A stretch of DNA of 35,789 bases, from positions 1 to 35,789 of the forward strand of contig JAUVDV010000053.1 of assembly GCA_030595125.1 (NCBI GenBank). Direction: 5' to 3'. Position numbers and translations under genes: made by a program. Position 1 is the stretch's first letter, and every line of letters begins with the position of its first letter. Positions 23,120 through 31,369 of this stretch are shown here, piece by piece. The stretch is from Deltaproteobacteria bacterium (lineage in GTDB: Bacteria; Myxococcota_A; Polyangia; JAAYKL01). The notes beneath the pieces are model-generated. The model saw only the letters and a list, made by a program, of their open reading frames with translations. It did not search any database and was not told the origin of the DNA.

Positions 23120-23552
23120 CATAGTAATTGTGCTCGCCTTTACGGCTTGCTCTTCGGGCGACGGCGGTCGCACCGAATTCAACAACCTGGAAAACGCACT
23201 CACTTCCCTGGCAAACGCCCCCGAAGCCGACTGGATCGATCAGCTGGGAAAGATCGAACAAATGGAGATTGCGGATCCAGGGGTGAGAGAAGTCAGAAAT
23301 TTATGCGTATCCGCCTACCAGGCTTTCGGCGCGGCCACGGTCAAACTGCACGAGGCACGCGGTCAGGTTGCGGCGGTCGAATCCAGCCTCGACACACAGC
23401 GAGACTCCGGGGTCGACGCCCTCTCGTCATTGAAAAAGACAGCCCAGGCTGCGGTGGATGACGTCACGAACTCCCTGGACAAAGCCGAACGCCTTGTCAA
23501 AAGCTGCGCGCAACGGCGAACCTCCCTGCGCAACGAGATGGCCGCTCGCTGA
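23103..23552 (+). CDS. Small helical lipoprotein
   Basis: A 149-residue lipoprotein (lipobox FTAC, Cys16) that is predicted to be largely alpha-helical. Residues 60-145 are rich in Ala, Lys, Glu, Gln and Leu with heptad-like spacing, which suggests a coiled coil. It has two Cys in the mature part (near 67 and 137). The start codon overlaps the 3' end of the SH3-domain gene by 17 bases; GTG at 23100 is an alternative. It is convergent with a VWA lipoprotein gene, with hairpin repeat copy B between them. No family recognised. Confidence 0.68.
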   Translation: MRSISSIVIVLAFTACSSGDGGRTEFNNLENALTSLANAPEADWIDQLGKIEQMEIADPGVREVRNLCVSAYQAFGAATVKLHEARGQVAAVESSLDTQRDSGVDALSSLKKTAQAAVDDVTNSLDKAERLVKSCAQRRTSLRNEMAAR

Positions 23553-23566
23553 ACCGGGATGAATTT

Positions 23567-23625
23567 GAAGCTGGCCTCCATCATCTTCCCCTTCCCCTCG
23601 CAGCAGGGGAAGGCCGGGATGGGGT
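23567..23625 (+). repeat. Hairpin repeat family 1, copy B
   Basis: Same block order as copy A: GAAGCTGG, CATCATCTTCCC, stem CCTTCCCCT/AGGGGAAGG (23590-23613) with loop CGCAGC, and GCCGGGATGGGGT. It fills the gap between two convergent genes, where it could stop transcription from both sides. Confidence 0.8.
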
Positions 23626-23629
23626 CAAC

Positions 23630-24946
23630 TCACGAAGTCGATGAGGGGCAGCCGAAGGTGGCTGTAATATCGGTGACGTTGCCGTCCTTGATGTCCTGAC
23701 AGGTTGTGGGACAGAACTCCACCTCGGTCTGTGCCGGGGTCGTCCATCTCCAACCTATGCCCACTCCCGGAGGAGTCTGATTACAGTCGGAGTTGTACGG
23801 CACGAGTATGCCGTCAAAATAGAAATTCACCTCGTCTGGATCGTAGTCCGGAGTCGAGGGCGGAGGCACCGGGTAGATGCATGGCACAACGTCGTTGACG
23901 ATACTCTGAAGCGCGGTTTCGAGCTGGGCTGCATTGTCAGCGGTGAAATATCCCGCCGGCGGGTAGCTCGGATATCCGCCATTGTTTGCGATGGCCAGAA
24001 GAGTGGTCGTGGAGACCCCGCTCCCAAAGCCCACCATTATTGTAGTGACTCCGAGGACACTGGACAGGGTCGCGGCCATGTTACCCAGCTGAATGTCGCT
24101 GTACGTGCCGCATCCGTAGTCGTCACCGTCGGCGATGAGCACCAGATAAGAGTTGGGGTTGACGGCCGTGTTGAGGAAAACAGGAGCATACATTGTATTG
24201 ATGAACTGGTTCATCGACAGATATAGCGGCGTGAGACCGTTTGGAGCAGACATTCCGTTTATGAAGTTGTAGATATTGGTCGCATGGGTTGGGCCCCAGG
24301 CGCAGTCCGTCTGCACACTCATGGCCATTCCGCAGTCTCCGCTGCGGGGGAAATAGTCAAATCCGAAATCGACGAGTCCGGACGGCAACGAGCCGGCCAC
24401 AAGAATCTGATACAGGGCGTTCTTGGCCGATGTCCACTTGGTTCCAGCCATGGATCCGGAGTAATCGAGCAGGATCATCAACTTGACGTGATCGATGGTC
24501 AGGGGCAGATCGGTCTCGCCGCAGGTGATGTCCGTATCCGGCGGACCCTCGTCGGTCTCCGTATCGCAGTCCTGGTTGATGCCGTCGCCTTCCGAGTCTA
24601 TGGCGCCGGGATGGATGGTGGAGTCGCTGTCATTACAATCGAACGGCAGGCACCACCAGTCGCTGTCGTTGTCGACGCAACCGGGACCGGCGTCCATGTC
24701 CGTATCGGTGTCGCTGTCCGTATCGCTGTCAGTGTCCGAATCAGTATCAGAGTCGGTATCTGAATCAGTATCAGAGTCGGTGTCGCTGTCCGTATCGTTG
24801 TCGGTATCCGTGTCGATATCGGTATCGGTGTCAGTGTCGGTATCGGCGCCCGAATCGAGAAGAAAGCTTGAACTGCTTCCATCTTCACACGCGATCAGAC
24901 TGATCGCGAGAAAGGGAATAATGATAACAAACCCCGGTTTTCCCAT
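23630..24946 (-). CDS. VWA lipoprotein with DTD linker and metal-binding motif, copy 2
   Basis: A 438-residue lipoprotein (lipobox LIAC, Cys20). A DTD/DSD linker (about 32-88) is followed by a MopE-type acidic motif ([28 protein letters not shown]) and a VWA domain with MIDAS residues DYSGSM, a Thr in GLTPLY and the Asp in IADGDD. The final 85 residues form a Cys module (NFYFDG, VPYNSDC, GWRW, EFC, TFGC). It is a tandem paralogue of the next gene upstream. The start has GGGAGG seven bases before it, and 15 bases separate it from the preceding stop. VWA proteins of this form bind ligands at the cell surface; the ligand is unknown. Confidence 0.88.
   Translation of the reverse strand: MGKPGFVIIIPFLAISLIACEDGSSSSFLLDSGADTDTDTDTDIDTDTDNDTDSDTDSDTDSDTDSDTDSDTDSDTDSDTDTDMDAGPGCVDNDSDWWCLPFDCNDSDSTIHPGAIDSEGDGINQDCDTETDEGPPDTDITCGETDLPLTIDHVKLMILLDYSGSMAGTKWTSAKNALYQILVAGSLPSGLVDFGFDYFPRSGDCGMAMSVQTDCAWGPTHATNIYNFINGMSAPNGLTPLYLSMNQFINTMYAPVFLNTAVNPNSYLVLIADGDDYGCGTYSDIQLGNMAATLSSVLGVTTIMVGFGSGVSTTTLLAIANNGGYPSYPPAGYFTADNAAQLETALQSIVNDVVPCIYPVPPPSTPDYDPDEVNFYFDGILVPYNSDCNQTPPGVGIGWRWTTPAQTEVEFCPTTCQDIKDGNVTDITATFGCPSSTS
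24682..24784 (-). repeat. 103-base tract identical to 26026-26128
   Basis: The linker-coding part and its left border match the paralogous gene base for base over 103 bases, while flanking coding sequence differs at several positions. This indicates recent gene conversion or unequal exchange between the two VWA genes. Confidence 0.85.
24699..24849 (-). repeat. Asp-Thr/Asp-Ser codon repeat tract
   Basis: About 25 six-base units encode the linker of VWA copy 2. The left part belongs to the 103-base identical tract. Confidence 0.85.
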
Positions 24947-24961
24947 CGATCCTCCCGATGG

Positions 24962-26308
24962 TTACGAAGTCGAGGAGGGGCAACCAAATGTGGCGGTAAT
25001 ATCGGTGACGAGGCCGTCCTTGATATCCTGGCATGTGATGGAGCAGAACTCCACCTCGTCCTGGAGTACGGTCGTCCATCTCCAGCCTACGTTCACTCCC
25101 GGAGGCGTCTGGTTGCAGTCGGAGTTCCACGGCACGAGCACGCCGTCGAAATAGAAATTAACCTCGTCGGGATCGTAGTCCGGACTCGACGGCGGCGGCA
25201 CCGGGTAGGTGCACGGCACGATGTCGGCTACGATGTCCTCTATGGCGTCCTCGAACTCGGTCGCGTTCTCTGCGGTGAAATATCCCGCCGGCGGGTAACC
25301 CGTATATCCACCGTTGCTGGCGATTGCCAGAAGAGTGCTCGTCGAGACCCCGGTTCCGAAACCCACCATGATGGTGGTGACCCCGATGGAGTTCAGGCTG
25401 GCCGCCAGGGCGCCGAGCTGAGCCGATGAGTGCCCACCACACGATGAGTGATCGTCGCCGTCTGCCACCAGCACCAGATAGGCGTTGGGGTTGGCTGCCA
25501 CGTTGAGGAACACAGGAGCATAAAAGGAGTTGAGGAACTTGGCCATCGCCAGATACAGGGGAGTGAGATTGGTGCCGGCGGGTGTGGACAGTCCGTTGAT
25601 CGCCGTGGCGATGCTCGAGGCGTGGGCGGCGCCCGGCAAGCAGTCCATGAATACCGAGGAATGAAGAACACAACCCGTGCCGATGGGGAAGTACTCGAAG
25701 CCGAAGTCGACAAGTCCTCCCGCCAGAGAACCGGTGAGCACAGAGTTGAGCGCGGTCTTGGCCGAAAGCCACTTGTTTGGTGTTCCGCTGTTCATGGATC
25801 CGGAGTAGTCGAGCAGGATCATCAGCTTGGCGTGATCGATGGTAATGGGCAGATCGCTTTCGCCGCAGGTGATGTCCGTATCCGGAGGACCTTCGTCAGT
25901 CTCCGTATCGCAGTCCTGGTTGATGCCGTCGGATTCCCAGTCTATGGCACCGGGGTGGATGGTGGAGTCGCTGTCATTACAGTCGAACGGCAGGCACCAC
26001 CAGTCGCTGTCATTGTCGATACAATCGGGACCGGCGTCCATGTCCGTATCGGTGTCGCTGTCCGTATCGCTGTCAGTGTCCGAATCAGTATCAGAGTCGG
26101 TATCTGAATCAGTATCAGAGTCGGTGTCCGAATCACTGTCGGAATCGCTGTCCGAATCCGAATCACTGTCGGAATCCGTATCGCCGTCGGTGTCCGCGTC
26201 GGTATCGGTACCTGAATCGAAGACCAGGCTTGATCCGCCTCCGTCCTCACACGCGATCAGGCAGACCGCAAGAAAGGTTACAATGATTGCAAATCCTGGT
26301 TTTTTCAT
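24962..26308 (-). CDS. VWA lipoprotein with DTD linker and metal-binding motif, copy 1
   Basis: A 448-residue paralogue of the following gene, with the same order of parts: lipobox LIAC (Cys20), DTD/DSD linker (about 32-90), MopE-type acidic motif, VWA domain (DYSGSM, a Thr in NLTPLY, VADGDD) and the C-terminal Cys module (NFYFDG, VPWNSDC, GWRW, EFC, TFGC). The ATG at 26308 is chosen because GGGAGG lies seven bases upstream and the signal peptide then matches that of the paralogue. An open frame runs to 26365 but lacks such support. This is the first gene of the tandem pair and faces a 287-base AT-rich gap. Confidence 0.88.
   Translation of the reverse strand: MKKPGFAIIVTFLAVCLIACEDGGGSSLVFDSGTDTDADTDGDTDSDSDSDSDSDSDSDSDTDSDTDSDTDSDTDSDTDSDTDSDTDTDMDAGPDCIDNDSDWWCLPFDCNDSDSTIHPGAIDWESDGINQDCDTETDEGPPDTDITCGESDLPITIDHAKLMILLDYSGSMNSGTPNKWLSAKTALNSVLTGSLAGGLVDFGFEYFPIGTGCVLHSSVFMDCLPGAAHASSIATAINGLSTPAGTNLTPLYLAMAKFLNSFYAPVFLNVAANPNAYLVLVADGDDHSSCGGHSSAQLGALAASLNSIGVTTIMVGFGTGVSTSTLLAIASNGGYTGYPPAGYFTAENATEFEDAIEDIVADIVPCTYPVPPPSSPDYDPDEVNFYFDGVLVPWNSDCNQTPPGVNVGWRWTTVLQDEVEFCSITCQDIKDGLVTDITATFGCPSSTS
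26026..26128 (-). repeat. 103-base tract identical to 24682-24784
   Basis: Second member of the identical pair described at 24682. Outside it the two genes differ, for example in the number and order of Asp-Ser units to its right. Confidence 0.85.
26040..26214 (-). repeat. Asp-Thr/Asp-Ser codon repeat tract
   Basis: About 29 six-base units encode the linker of VWA copy 1. It is the longest such tract in the window and has an Asp-Ser-rich right half absent from copy 2. Confidence 0.85.
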
Positions 26309-26421
26309 GATTCCTCCCGAATAAATCATCGCCGACAACCCCTTGCCGAGATAAAACTCAGCCATGCAAACAACCCACGTTCATCAGCTTAGTTGTCAAG
26401 TCATTAGTTTTTTTCCATATA

Positions 26422-26449
26422 ATTATACTCATATAAAGAACAATTTAAC
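26422..26449 (-). promoter_or_regulatory. Putative promoter of the VWA gene pair
   Basis: On the minus strand GTTAAA (26449-26444) and a perfect TATAAT (26427-26422) are 16 bases apart. The surrounding gap 26309-26595 is strongly AT-rich and separates two divergent genes. No clear promoter was found for the plus-strand gene in it. Confidence 0.35.
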
Positions 26450-26595
26450 ATTTCCTCTCGTCTTACAGTATTTGCACAATCAGAACGGTTGATGAATTTT
26501 TCAATATTGTTCAACTGTAAAACAATGCGACATGGTCGGGATTTCTCTGCTATTTAGTTGGTTCTGAACAACTCAACACCCTCGGGAGGGTATGG

Positions 26596-27906
26596 ATGGC
26601 CGAAACACATGCAGGAGATAATGTTCATTTCTGGGCGGCGACAGACGTCGGTCGGGTCCGCGATCACAACGAAGACAACTTCCTGGTGGACAAGGGGCTG
26701 AACCTGTTCGTGGTGGCTGACGGGATGGGCGGTCATGCTGCCGGGGAAGTCGCCTCGAGCATTGCGGTCAACCAGATGAGAGACGTGGTTCGCCAGAACA
26801 AGGACTTGCTGGACTCGTACAAGGAAGGCTCCCAGATAGCGTCCACACGCGATGTCCTGAGCCTCCTGGAACACGCAGTGCAAAAAGCCTGCGTGGAGAT
26901 CCACGATCTCGCCGAAAAGGAAACCGAAAAGCGGGGAATGGGAACAACTCTGTCAGGCCTCCTGATCATCGGCAACAAGGGGTTCATTGCCCACGTGGGA
27001 GACAGCCGGATCTACCTCCTTCGCGGGGGCCGAGTGGTGCAACTGACCGAGGATCACTCCCTGGTCAACGAGCTCATCAAGCGCGGAAAACTGGCCGCGT
27101 CCGAAGCCGAGAGCTCTCCGTATAAAAACGCCGTCACCCGCGCCGTAGGCGTGTACGAGAGCGTTGAAGCGGACACCATGGATTTCGATGTGTTGCCGGG
27201 CGATCTGTTTCTGCTCGCCTCTGACGGACTCACCGGCTACCTGAAAAACGAAGAGATCGAGCCGGTTGTAGAGGGTGCGGATGACCTCAAGGAAATCCCT
27301 GGGGCCTTCATCGATATGGCCAACGAGCGCGGGGGTAAGGACAACATCACCAGCATCGTCGTCCGTCTCGAAGACGCCGAAGGAAAGGCCTCCGAACTCA
27401 ACAAGGAAATAGAACTGAAGATCGAAACCATTCGGCGAATGCCGATCTTCAAGTTCCTGACCTACAATGAACTCGTCCTGATAATGAACATCACCACCGT
27501 CAATGATATCGGCCCCAACGAACAGATCATCGCGGAAGGTGACGAGGGTGAAGATCTCTTCATCGTGCTGAAGGGAAACGTCAAGGTGCACAAGGGCGAA
27601 ACCGAGATCGTGACCCTTCGCGACGGCGACCACTTCGGAGAGATGGCGCTAATCGACAAGGCGCCGCGCTCGGCTAGTGTAACCGCCCTCACCGACACCA
27701 AGCTCCTTCAAATCGGCCGGACAAACTTCTTCGAGATCATCCGAAAAAAACCCAGGCTCGCCACCAAGCTCCTGTGGAGTTTCCTGCAGGTTATCTCCGA
27801 TCGTCTTCGCACCACCAACCGCGAGCTCTCCGGCGTCAGAGCAGACACCATCGTGGACCTCACCGAGGAGTTGTTCGAGATCGAAGTGAATGTGGATGAT
27901 GACTAA
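26596..27906 (+). CDS. PP2C-type Ser/Thr phosphatase fused to a cyclic-nucleotide-binding domain
   Basis: A 436-residue cytoplasmic protein. Residues 9-262 are a PP2C phosphatase with the metal-binding motifs TDVGRVRDHNEDN (16-28), ADGMGGH (41-47), HVGDSR, LASDGLTGYL and GGKDNITSIV. Residues 290-420 are a cNMP-binding domain of the CRP/PKA-R type (IIAEGDEGEDLFIVLKG is covered near 310-326, FGEMALIDKAPRSASV near 348-363). PP2C enzymes dephosphorylate the targets of PknB-type kinases; the second domain may gate activity with cyclic nucleotide. The GEMAL and RSA elements of the phosphate-binding cassette are present. GGGAGGG precedes the ATG. It is convergent with mepA, with overlapping stop codons. 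Confidence 0.9.
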   Translation: MAETHAGDNVHFWAATDVGRVRDHNEDNFLVDKGLNLFVVADGMGGHAAGEVASSIAVNQMRDVVRQNKDLLDSYKEGSQIASTRDVLSLLEHAVQKACVEIHDLAEKETEKRGMGTTLSGLLIIGNKGFIAHVGDSRIYLLRGGRVVQLTEDHSLVNELIKRGKLAASEAESSPYKNAVTRAVGVYESVEADTMDFDVLPGDLFLLASDGLTGYLKNEEIEPVVEGADDLKEIPGAFIDMANERGGKDNITSIVVRLEDAEGKASELNKEIELKIETIRRMPIFKFLTYNELVLIMNITTVNDIGPNEQIIAEGDEGEDLFIVLKGNVKVHKGETEIVTLRDGDHFGEMALIDKAPRSASVTALTDTKLLQIGRTNFFEIIRKKPRLATKLLWSFLQVISDRLRTTNRELSGVRADTIVDLTEELFEIEVNVDDD

Positions 27907-28721
27907 TCCAGGGCCAGGGCCATGAGTTCTTTGGTTGTCCACCGCTTGCCATGCTCGCCCTTTTCAATCCACGGCCACACTGGTCCCAGGTCCTTGCAGC
28001 GGGCGCCGGCGGCGCCATCCGGACAATAGATTCTCACATGAAAATGATCGTCGTGAGGCGCCGAATCCCCGGGCTGATGCAGGATCGACGCGGCCCTGCG
28101 AATGATTTCGATGTCTCTTTCGTGATTGAGCGCCCACTCCAGCAAGATCGCCTTCAACCCGTGGCTCACGAATATCCATTGAACGCGGCTCTCCTCATCG
28201 GCGATGAGGGCCTCCACCACCATCCAGTTTCTCTGTGCATCGAACCGGCAGACCGTCTCTTCCCTGAGGCCTGCGCCGAAACGATCGAATCGCGTGAGGG
28301 GCCACCCGTGAATCGGCTTCCCCGACGGAGAGGTAACGAAGAACGCCAGATCCACATCCCGCCCGCTGCGATGGGAGTGATGCTCGCTGATGAATCCCCC
28401 ACCCTGCCCGCTCAGATCTCCCAGGAGAAGCACCGTTCCGGGAAACTCGCGATCCAACGTTTTGGATACCCTCTGCACGAGTCCCGTCAGCTCCCGAATC
28501 CCGTAGCGTCGATCTCGCGCGCGATAAAAACGAAAATGCTCCCCTCTTTTCGCAAGATGCTCACCGCCCAGGAGGAGCCCTCGGGATGCAGTCCCCAGAG
28601 ATCCGGTCTCGCCACCATTCACCACGCCGGCCCACGGAAGACACCCTGCGATCGACGTGGACGCGAGGTAGACAAAAATCGACAGGAACCCGGCCGTCCT
28701 TCTGAAATCCGCTGTGATCAC
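27903..28721 (-). CDS. mepA: Penicillin-insensitive murein endopeptidase MepA-like
   Basis: A 272-residue zinc peptidase of family M74 that cleaves the D-Ala-mDAP cross-links of peptidoglycan in the periplasm. The signature GGEHLAKRG, RRYGIREL and LLLGDLSGQGGG lead to the zinc motif EHHSHRSGRDVDL (113-125), and HDDHFHVRIYC provides the later histidine ligand. The N-terminus has a hydrophobic segment with a lipobox-like IAGC (Cys27), so this may be lipid-anchored, unlike E. coli MepA. Translation starts at GTG 28721, overlapping the stop of the kinase gene by four bases (GTGA). Its stop overlaps that of the PP2C gene on the other strand. Confidence 0.88.
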   Translation of the reverse strand: MITADFRRTAGFLSIFVYLASTSIAGCLPWAGVVNGGETGSLGTASRGLLLGGEHLAKRGEHFRFYRARDRRYGIRELTGLVQRVSKTLDREFPGTVLLLGDLSGQGGGFISEHHSHRSGRDVDLAFFVTSPSGKPIHGWPLTRFDRFGAGLREETVCRFDAQRNWMVVEALIADEESRVQWIFVSHGLKAILLEWALNHERDIEIIRRAASILHQPGDSAPHDDHFHVRIYCPDGAAGARCKDLGPVWPWIEKGEHGKRWTTKELMALALD

Positions 28722-29653
28722 AGGAGTTGCTGCGCGAGATCTTCGATTGCGGCAGCTGCATGCTCGGCGTCGGGGTATCGATCATCGGGTATCTTGGCAA
28801 GCATCTTGAGAACCACCGGATCGACCTTCCCGGGGACGGGACGGGATATAGTTGTCCTGGACGGGGGCACTGGCTGGCTCTTGAACTGGGCGAACAGCAC
28901 CTTGCCGGGCGCCCCGACGAAAGGCGTACGACCGGTCAGCATCTCGTAGAACAGGATACCTGCGGCATACTGATCCGAGATAGGTGTTGCGTCCCCTCCT
29001 GTTGCCTGCTCCGGTGAAATGTACTCCGGGGTTCCGAAAACCTGCCCGGTAGCGGTTAGTCTAAGATCGCCCTTCATGCGCGCCAGGCCGAAATCGAGGA
29101 TCTTGATGCGCTCTCCCCCGTCGGCATCCTCGATCAGCATGATGTTCTCGGATTTGATATCCCGGTGGACCACTCCCAGACTGTGCGCCCCGTGCAAGGC
29201 CCTCAACACCTGGAGGATGATGTCGAAAACCTGGGCGAGGGGCAACAATCCGCGATCCAGGCGCCGGGCCAGCGTGATCCCGTCCAGATACTCCAGCGCG
29301 AAAAACGCATTGCCGTCCGGCAACTCCCCGAGTTCGAAGATCTCGACGATGCCGTCGTGCCGGGCAGCACGAGCGGCCTTGACCTCCCTCAAAAACCTGA
29401 TGCGTTGCGTGGAGTCTACGGCAAGCTCGGGCCTCAGTATTTTGATCGCCCTCACCTCGTTGTTACGCAGATCCAAAGCCTTGTAGACAATGGCCATGCC
29501 CCCGGCGCCGATCCTCTTTTGCAACTGGTATCGCTCTGCGAAGGTCGTGCCTACAAACTCGTCTTTCCTGGAAAAGAGCTTCATCCCATCCACCGGGCAA
29601 AACTTATCCGCATCCGAGTAATTGGTGCGACAGATAGGACAATACATAGTCAT
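28718..29653 (-). CDS. PknB-type Ser/Thr protein kinase with N-terminal zinc ribbon
   Basis: A 311-residue kinase without a membrane segment. A short Cys motif (CPIC...FCPVDG, Cys5, 8 and 19) typical of deltaproteobacterial kinases precedes the kinase domain (42-305). All catalytic residues are present: GAGGMAIVYKA loop, Lys71 in AIK, HRDIKSEN (163-170), DFG (187-189), GTPEYISPEQ and SDQYAAG. It should therefore phosphorylate Ser/Thr in the cytoplasm. The ATG at 29653 is chosen because the Cys motif begins there; the open frame extends to 29740. It is coupled to mepA through a four-base overlap and faces a PP2C phosphatase beyond, which suggests control of cell-wall enzymes, an inference. Confidence 0.88.
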   Translation of the reverse strand: MTMYCPICRTNYSDADKFCPVDGMKLFSRKDEFVGTTFAERYQLQKRIGAGGMAIVYKALDLRNNEVRAIKILRPELAVDSTQRIRFLREVKAARAARHDGIVEIFELGELPDGNAFFALEYLDGITLARRLDRGLLPLAQVFDIILQVLRALHGAHSLGVVHRDIKSENIMLIEDADGGERIKILDFGLARMKGDLRLTATGQVFGTPEYISPEQATGGDATPISDQYAAGILFYEMLTGRTPFVGAPGKVLFAQFKSQPVPPSRTTISRPVPGKVDPVVLKMLAKIPDDRYPDAEHAAAAIEDLAQQLL

Positions 29654-29718
29654 GGCATGCGTTCCGAACGTTGCAAAACTAACGTGGCATTGAGGGTAGC
29701 ACATTCGACCGTTTTCGC

Positions 29719-30726
29719 TCAAGCCAGCAGCTGCCCGCACGCCGCATTTATGTCGGCGCCTCGTCGCCTGCGCAGGAAGGCGGATACGTCCCTGGACGTG
29801 AGGATCTTCTGAAAAGCGGCCACGCGCCCATCGTCGGGAGGCATCAGGTCGGTCCTGTCGTGAGGGTTGAGGGGAATCAGGTTAACCTTCACCTTCAGCG
29901 ACGAGAGGAGCCGCACCAGGTTTCTCGCATCGACATCGCGATCATTGATCCCCTTCACCAGCACGTACTCGATTGTGAAGCGCCGCCGTTTGGGAAGGGG
30001 GTATCTTTTCAGCGCTTTGACAATATCCACGAGGCTCGCACTGACCCCCGGGACCAGCCGCTTCCTGGTTTCCTCGTCGGCCGCGTGGAGGGATATCGCC
30101 AGGGCGGTCTTCCCCGAAGTGGCCTTCGCGAGTCGGTCGATCCCGGACGGGATACCCACTGTCGACAACGTGATCCTCCTGCTCGAGAGCCCGATACCGT
30201 CGGGATGCCCCATGAGTTCGATCGCGCTCAGGACCCGCTCCAGGTTGTGCAGCGGCTCTCCCACCCCCATCAATACCACGTTGCTCAGTCGCTCACCCGA
30301 GAGGTGCTCACCCCTGCCCAGGAAGATCTGTCCCAAGATCTCCGCTGCGGTCAGGTTTCTCTTGAGCCCGTCCTTTCCGGAGCGGCAGAAGACACAACCC
30401 ACCGCGCAGCCGACCTGCGTGGAGATACACTGGGTGAGTTTATCGCCATCGGGGATGAGCACCGTTTCAACCCTCGCCTCATCCGCAAGAACAACCTCCA
30501 ACTTCCGTGTTCCATCCGATGAGCGAAGCACCGTTCCCCCTTTCATGGGGAGGATCGGTTCGAGGGTTGCGAGATGGTCCCGCAACTCCCTTGGCAAATT
30601 GGTCATCTCCTCCGGATCTGTAACTCCCCGCTTGTGAATCCAGGAAAAAAGCTGAGAGCCCCGGTAACCCGGCAACCCCAGGGCGATCGCCATATCCGAG
30701 AGCTCCCCTGGAAGCATCGACAACAT
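29719..30726 (-). CDS. rlmN: 23S rRNA (adenine2503-C2)-methyltransferase RlmN
   Basis: A 335-residue radical-SAM methyltransferase. It methylates C2 of A2503 in 23S rRNA and of A37 in some tRNAs. The iron-sulfur cluster Cys are in CAVGCVFC (107-114); the family segments LPGYRGSQLFSWI, MGVGEPLHN, RRITLSTVG, LAISLHA and LIPLNPH are in order; and the second catalytic Cys lies in INAACGQL (about residue 330). The start at 30726 gives the usual N-terminus (MLSMLPGELS); the open frame extends to 30963 through the shadow of the next gene. It follows a small lipoprotein gene by 20 bases and precedes the kinase gene. Confidence 0.93.
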   Translation of the reverse strand: MLSMLPGELSDMAIALGLPGYRGSQLFSWIHKRGVTDPEEMTNLPRELRDHLATLEPILPMKGGTVLRSSDGTRKLEVVLADEARVETVLIPDGDKLTQCISTQVGCAVGCVFCRSGKDGLKRNLTAAEILGQIFLGRGEHLSGERLSNVVLMGVGEPLHNLERVLSAIELMGHPDGIGLSSRRITLSTVGIPSGIDRLAKATSGKTALAISLHAADEETRKRLVPGVSASLVDIVKALKRYPLPKRRRFTIEYVLVKGINDRDVDARNLVRLLSSLKVKVNLIPLNPHDRTDLMPPDDGRVAAFQKILTSRDVSAFLRRRRGADINAACGQLLA

Positions 30727-30746
30727 ACAGGTTGGGTTGGGCAAGA

Positions 30747-31148
30747 TCAGGACGGCGTGGAGGTTACGATGCAGTCCCATGACGCCGGGGCCATGCATCC
30801 GCTCGGGCTTTCTCCGACAGCTCCAACGCAATTGATGTACGAGGGGCAATCGGGGGCGCTTGTCCTGCAGTCGAGAATTAAAGCGAGCCAGGCCTGGTCC
30901 GCAGTGCAACCTGTAATTGCTGCCGCGCAACCGCACGGTTCCACTGTAAGGTTGAAACCGCACAGCTCCTCTACCGCCGCCTTGAAATCATCACAGATCA
31001 CCATCTGGTTGTTGATGGGGACAGGATCGCAAGTGGAGTAGTCGCCGCCTTCGCCTGTATTATTGTTTTCTTTCTGATCCACACACCCCACGGCGAATGA
31101 AAGAACAACCCCCAACACCGTGAATAGTGTTAAATTGCGATACCACAT
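30747..31148 (-). CDS. Small Cys-rich lipoprotein
   Basis: A 133-residue lipoprotein (lipobox FAVGC, Cys22). The mature region has about ten Cys (CDPVP, ICDD, LCGF, PCGC, TGC, DCRT, DCPS, NCV, GCM, DCI), implying several disulfides. No family is recognised. The start at 31148 (MWYRN) has GGAG nine bases upstream and gives a compact signal peptide; ATG at 31163 would add five residues. Hairpin repeat copy C lies directly upstream. It may be co-transcribed with rlmN, although a functional link is not evident. Confidence 0.72.
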   Translation of the reverse strand: MWYRNLTLFTVLGVVLSFAVGCVDQKENNNTGEGGDYSTCDPVPINNQMVICDDFKAAVEELCGFNLTVEPCGCAAAITGCTADQAWLALILDCRTSAPDCPSYINCVGAVGESPSGCMAPASWDCIVTSTPS

Positions 31149-31173
31149 TATCGTTTTCTCCATACTGCCAAAA

Positions 31174-31230
31174 TCCCCATCCCGGCCTTCCCCTGAGATA
31201 GGGGAAGGGGAAGATGATGGAGACCGCTTT
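31174..31230 (-). repeat. Hairpin repeat family 1, copy C (inverted)
   Basis: Read on the minus strand it has GAAAGCGGTCTCCATC, ATCTTCCC, the stem CCTTCCCCT/AGGGGAAGG (31186-31208) with loop ATCTC, and GCCGGGATGGGGA. It lies at the 5' side of the Cys-rich lipoprotein gene. Confidence 0.8.
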
Positions 31231-31347
31231 CAAAAAGCCCATTGTCACAAGCCCGATACCTGACTGATGATATTCGGCACGCTGTCGTTGTCAATCAAAG
31301 GCCTCTACGGCTCCTGTATTTTTTGGGTACGTTTGACATGGGCCTGG

Positions 31348-31366
31348 TTTTCAGCCAGCCTGAAAA
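31348..31366 (+). promoter_or_regulatory. Inverted repeat just upstream of receiver gene
   Basis: TTTTCAG and CTGAAAA are separated by five bases and end four bases before the start codon at 31370. It could be an operator or a translational hairpin; there is no further support. Confidence 0.35.
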
Positions 31367-31369
31367 TAG

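Noticed and set aside
24699-26214. CRISPR-like periodic repeats
   Set aside because: The period is six bases, in frame and coding for Asp-Thr/Asp-Ser; there are no spacers and no cas genes.
27951-28949. 332-codon plus-strand ORF
   Set aside because: It is antisense to mepA and the kinase 3' end, both supported by catalytic motifs.
29654-29740. Longer kinase start at 29740
   Set aside because: The added residues have no family match and no ribosome binding site. The Cys motif begins right after the Met at 29653.
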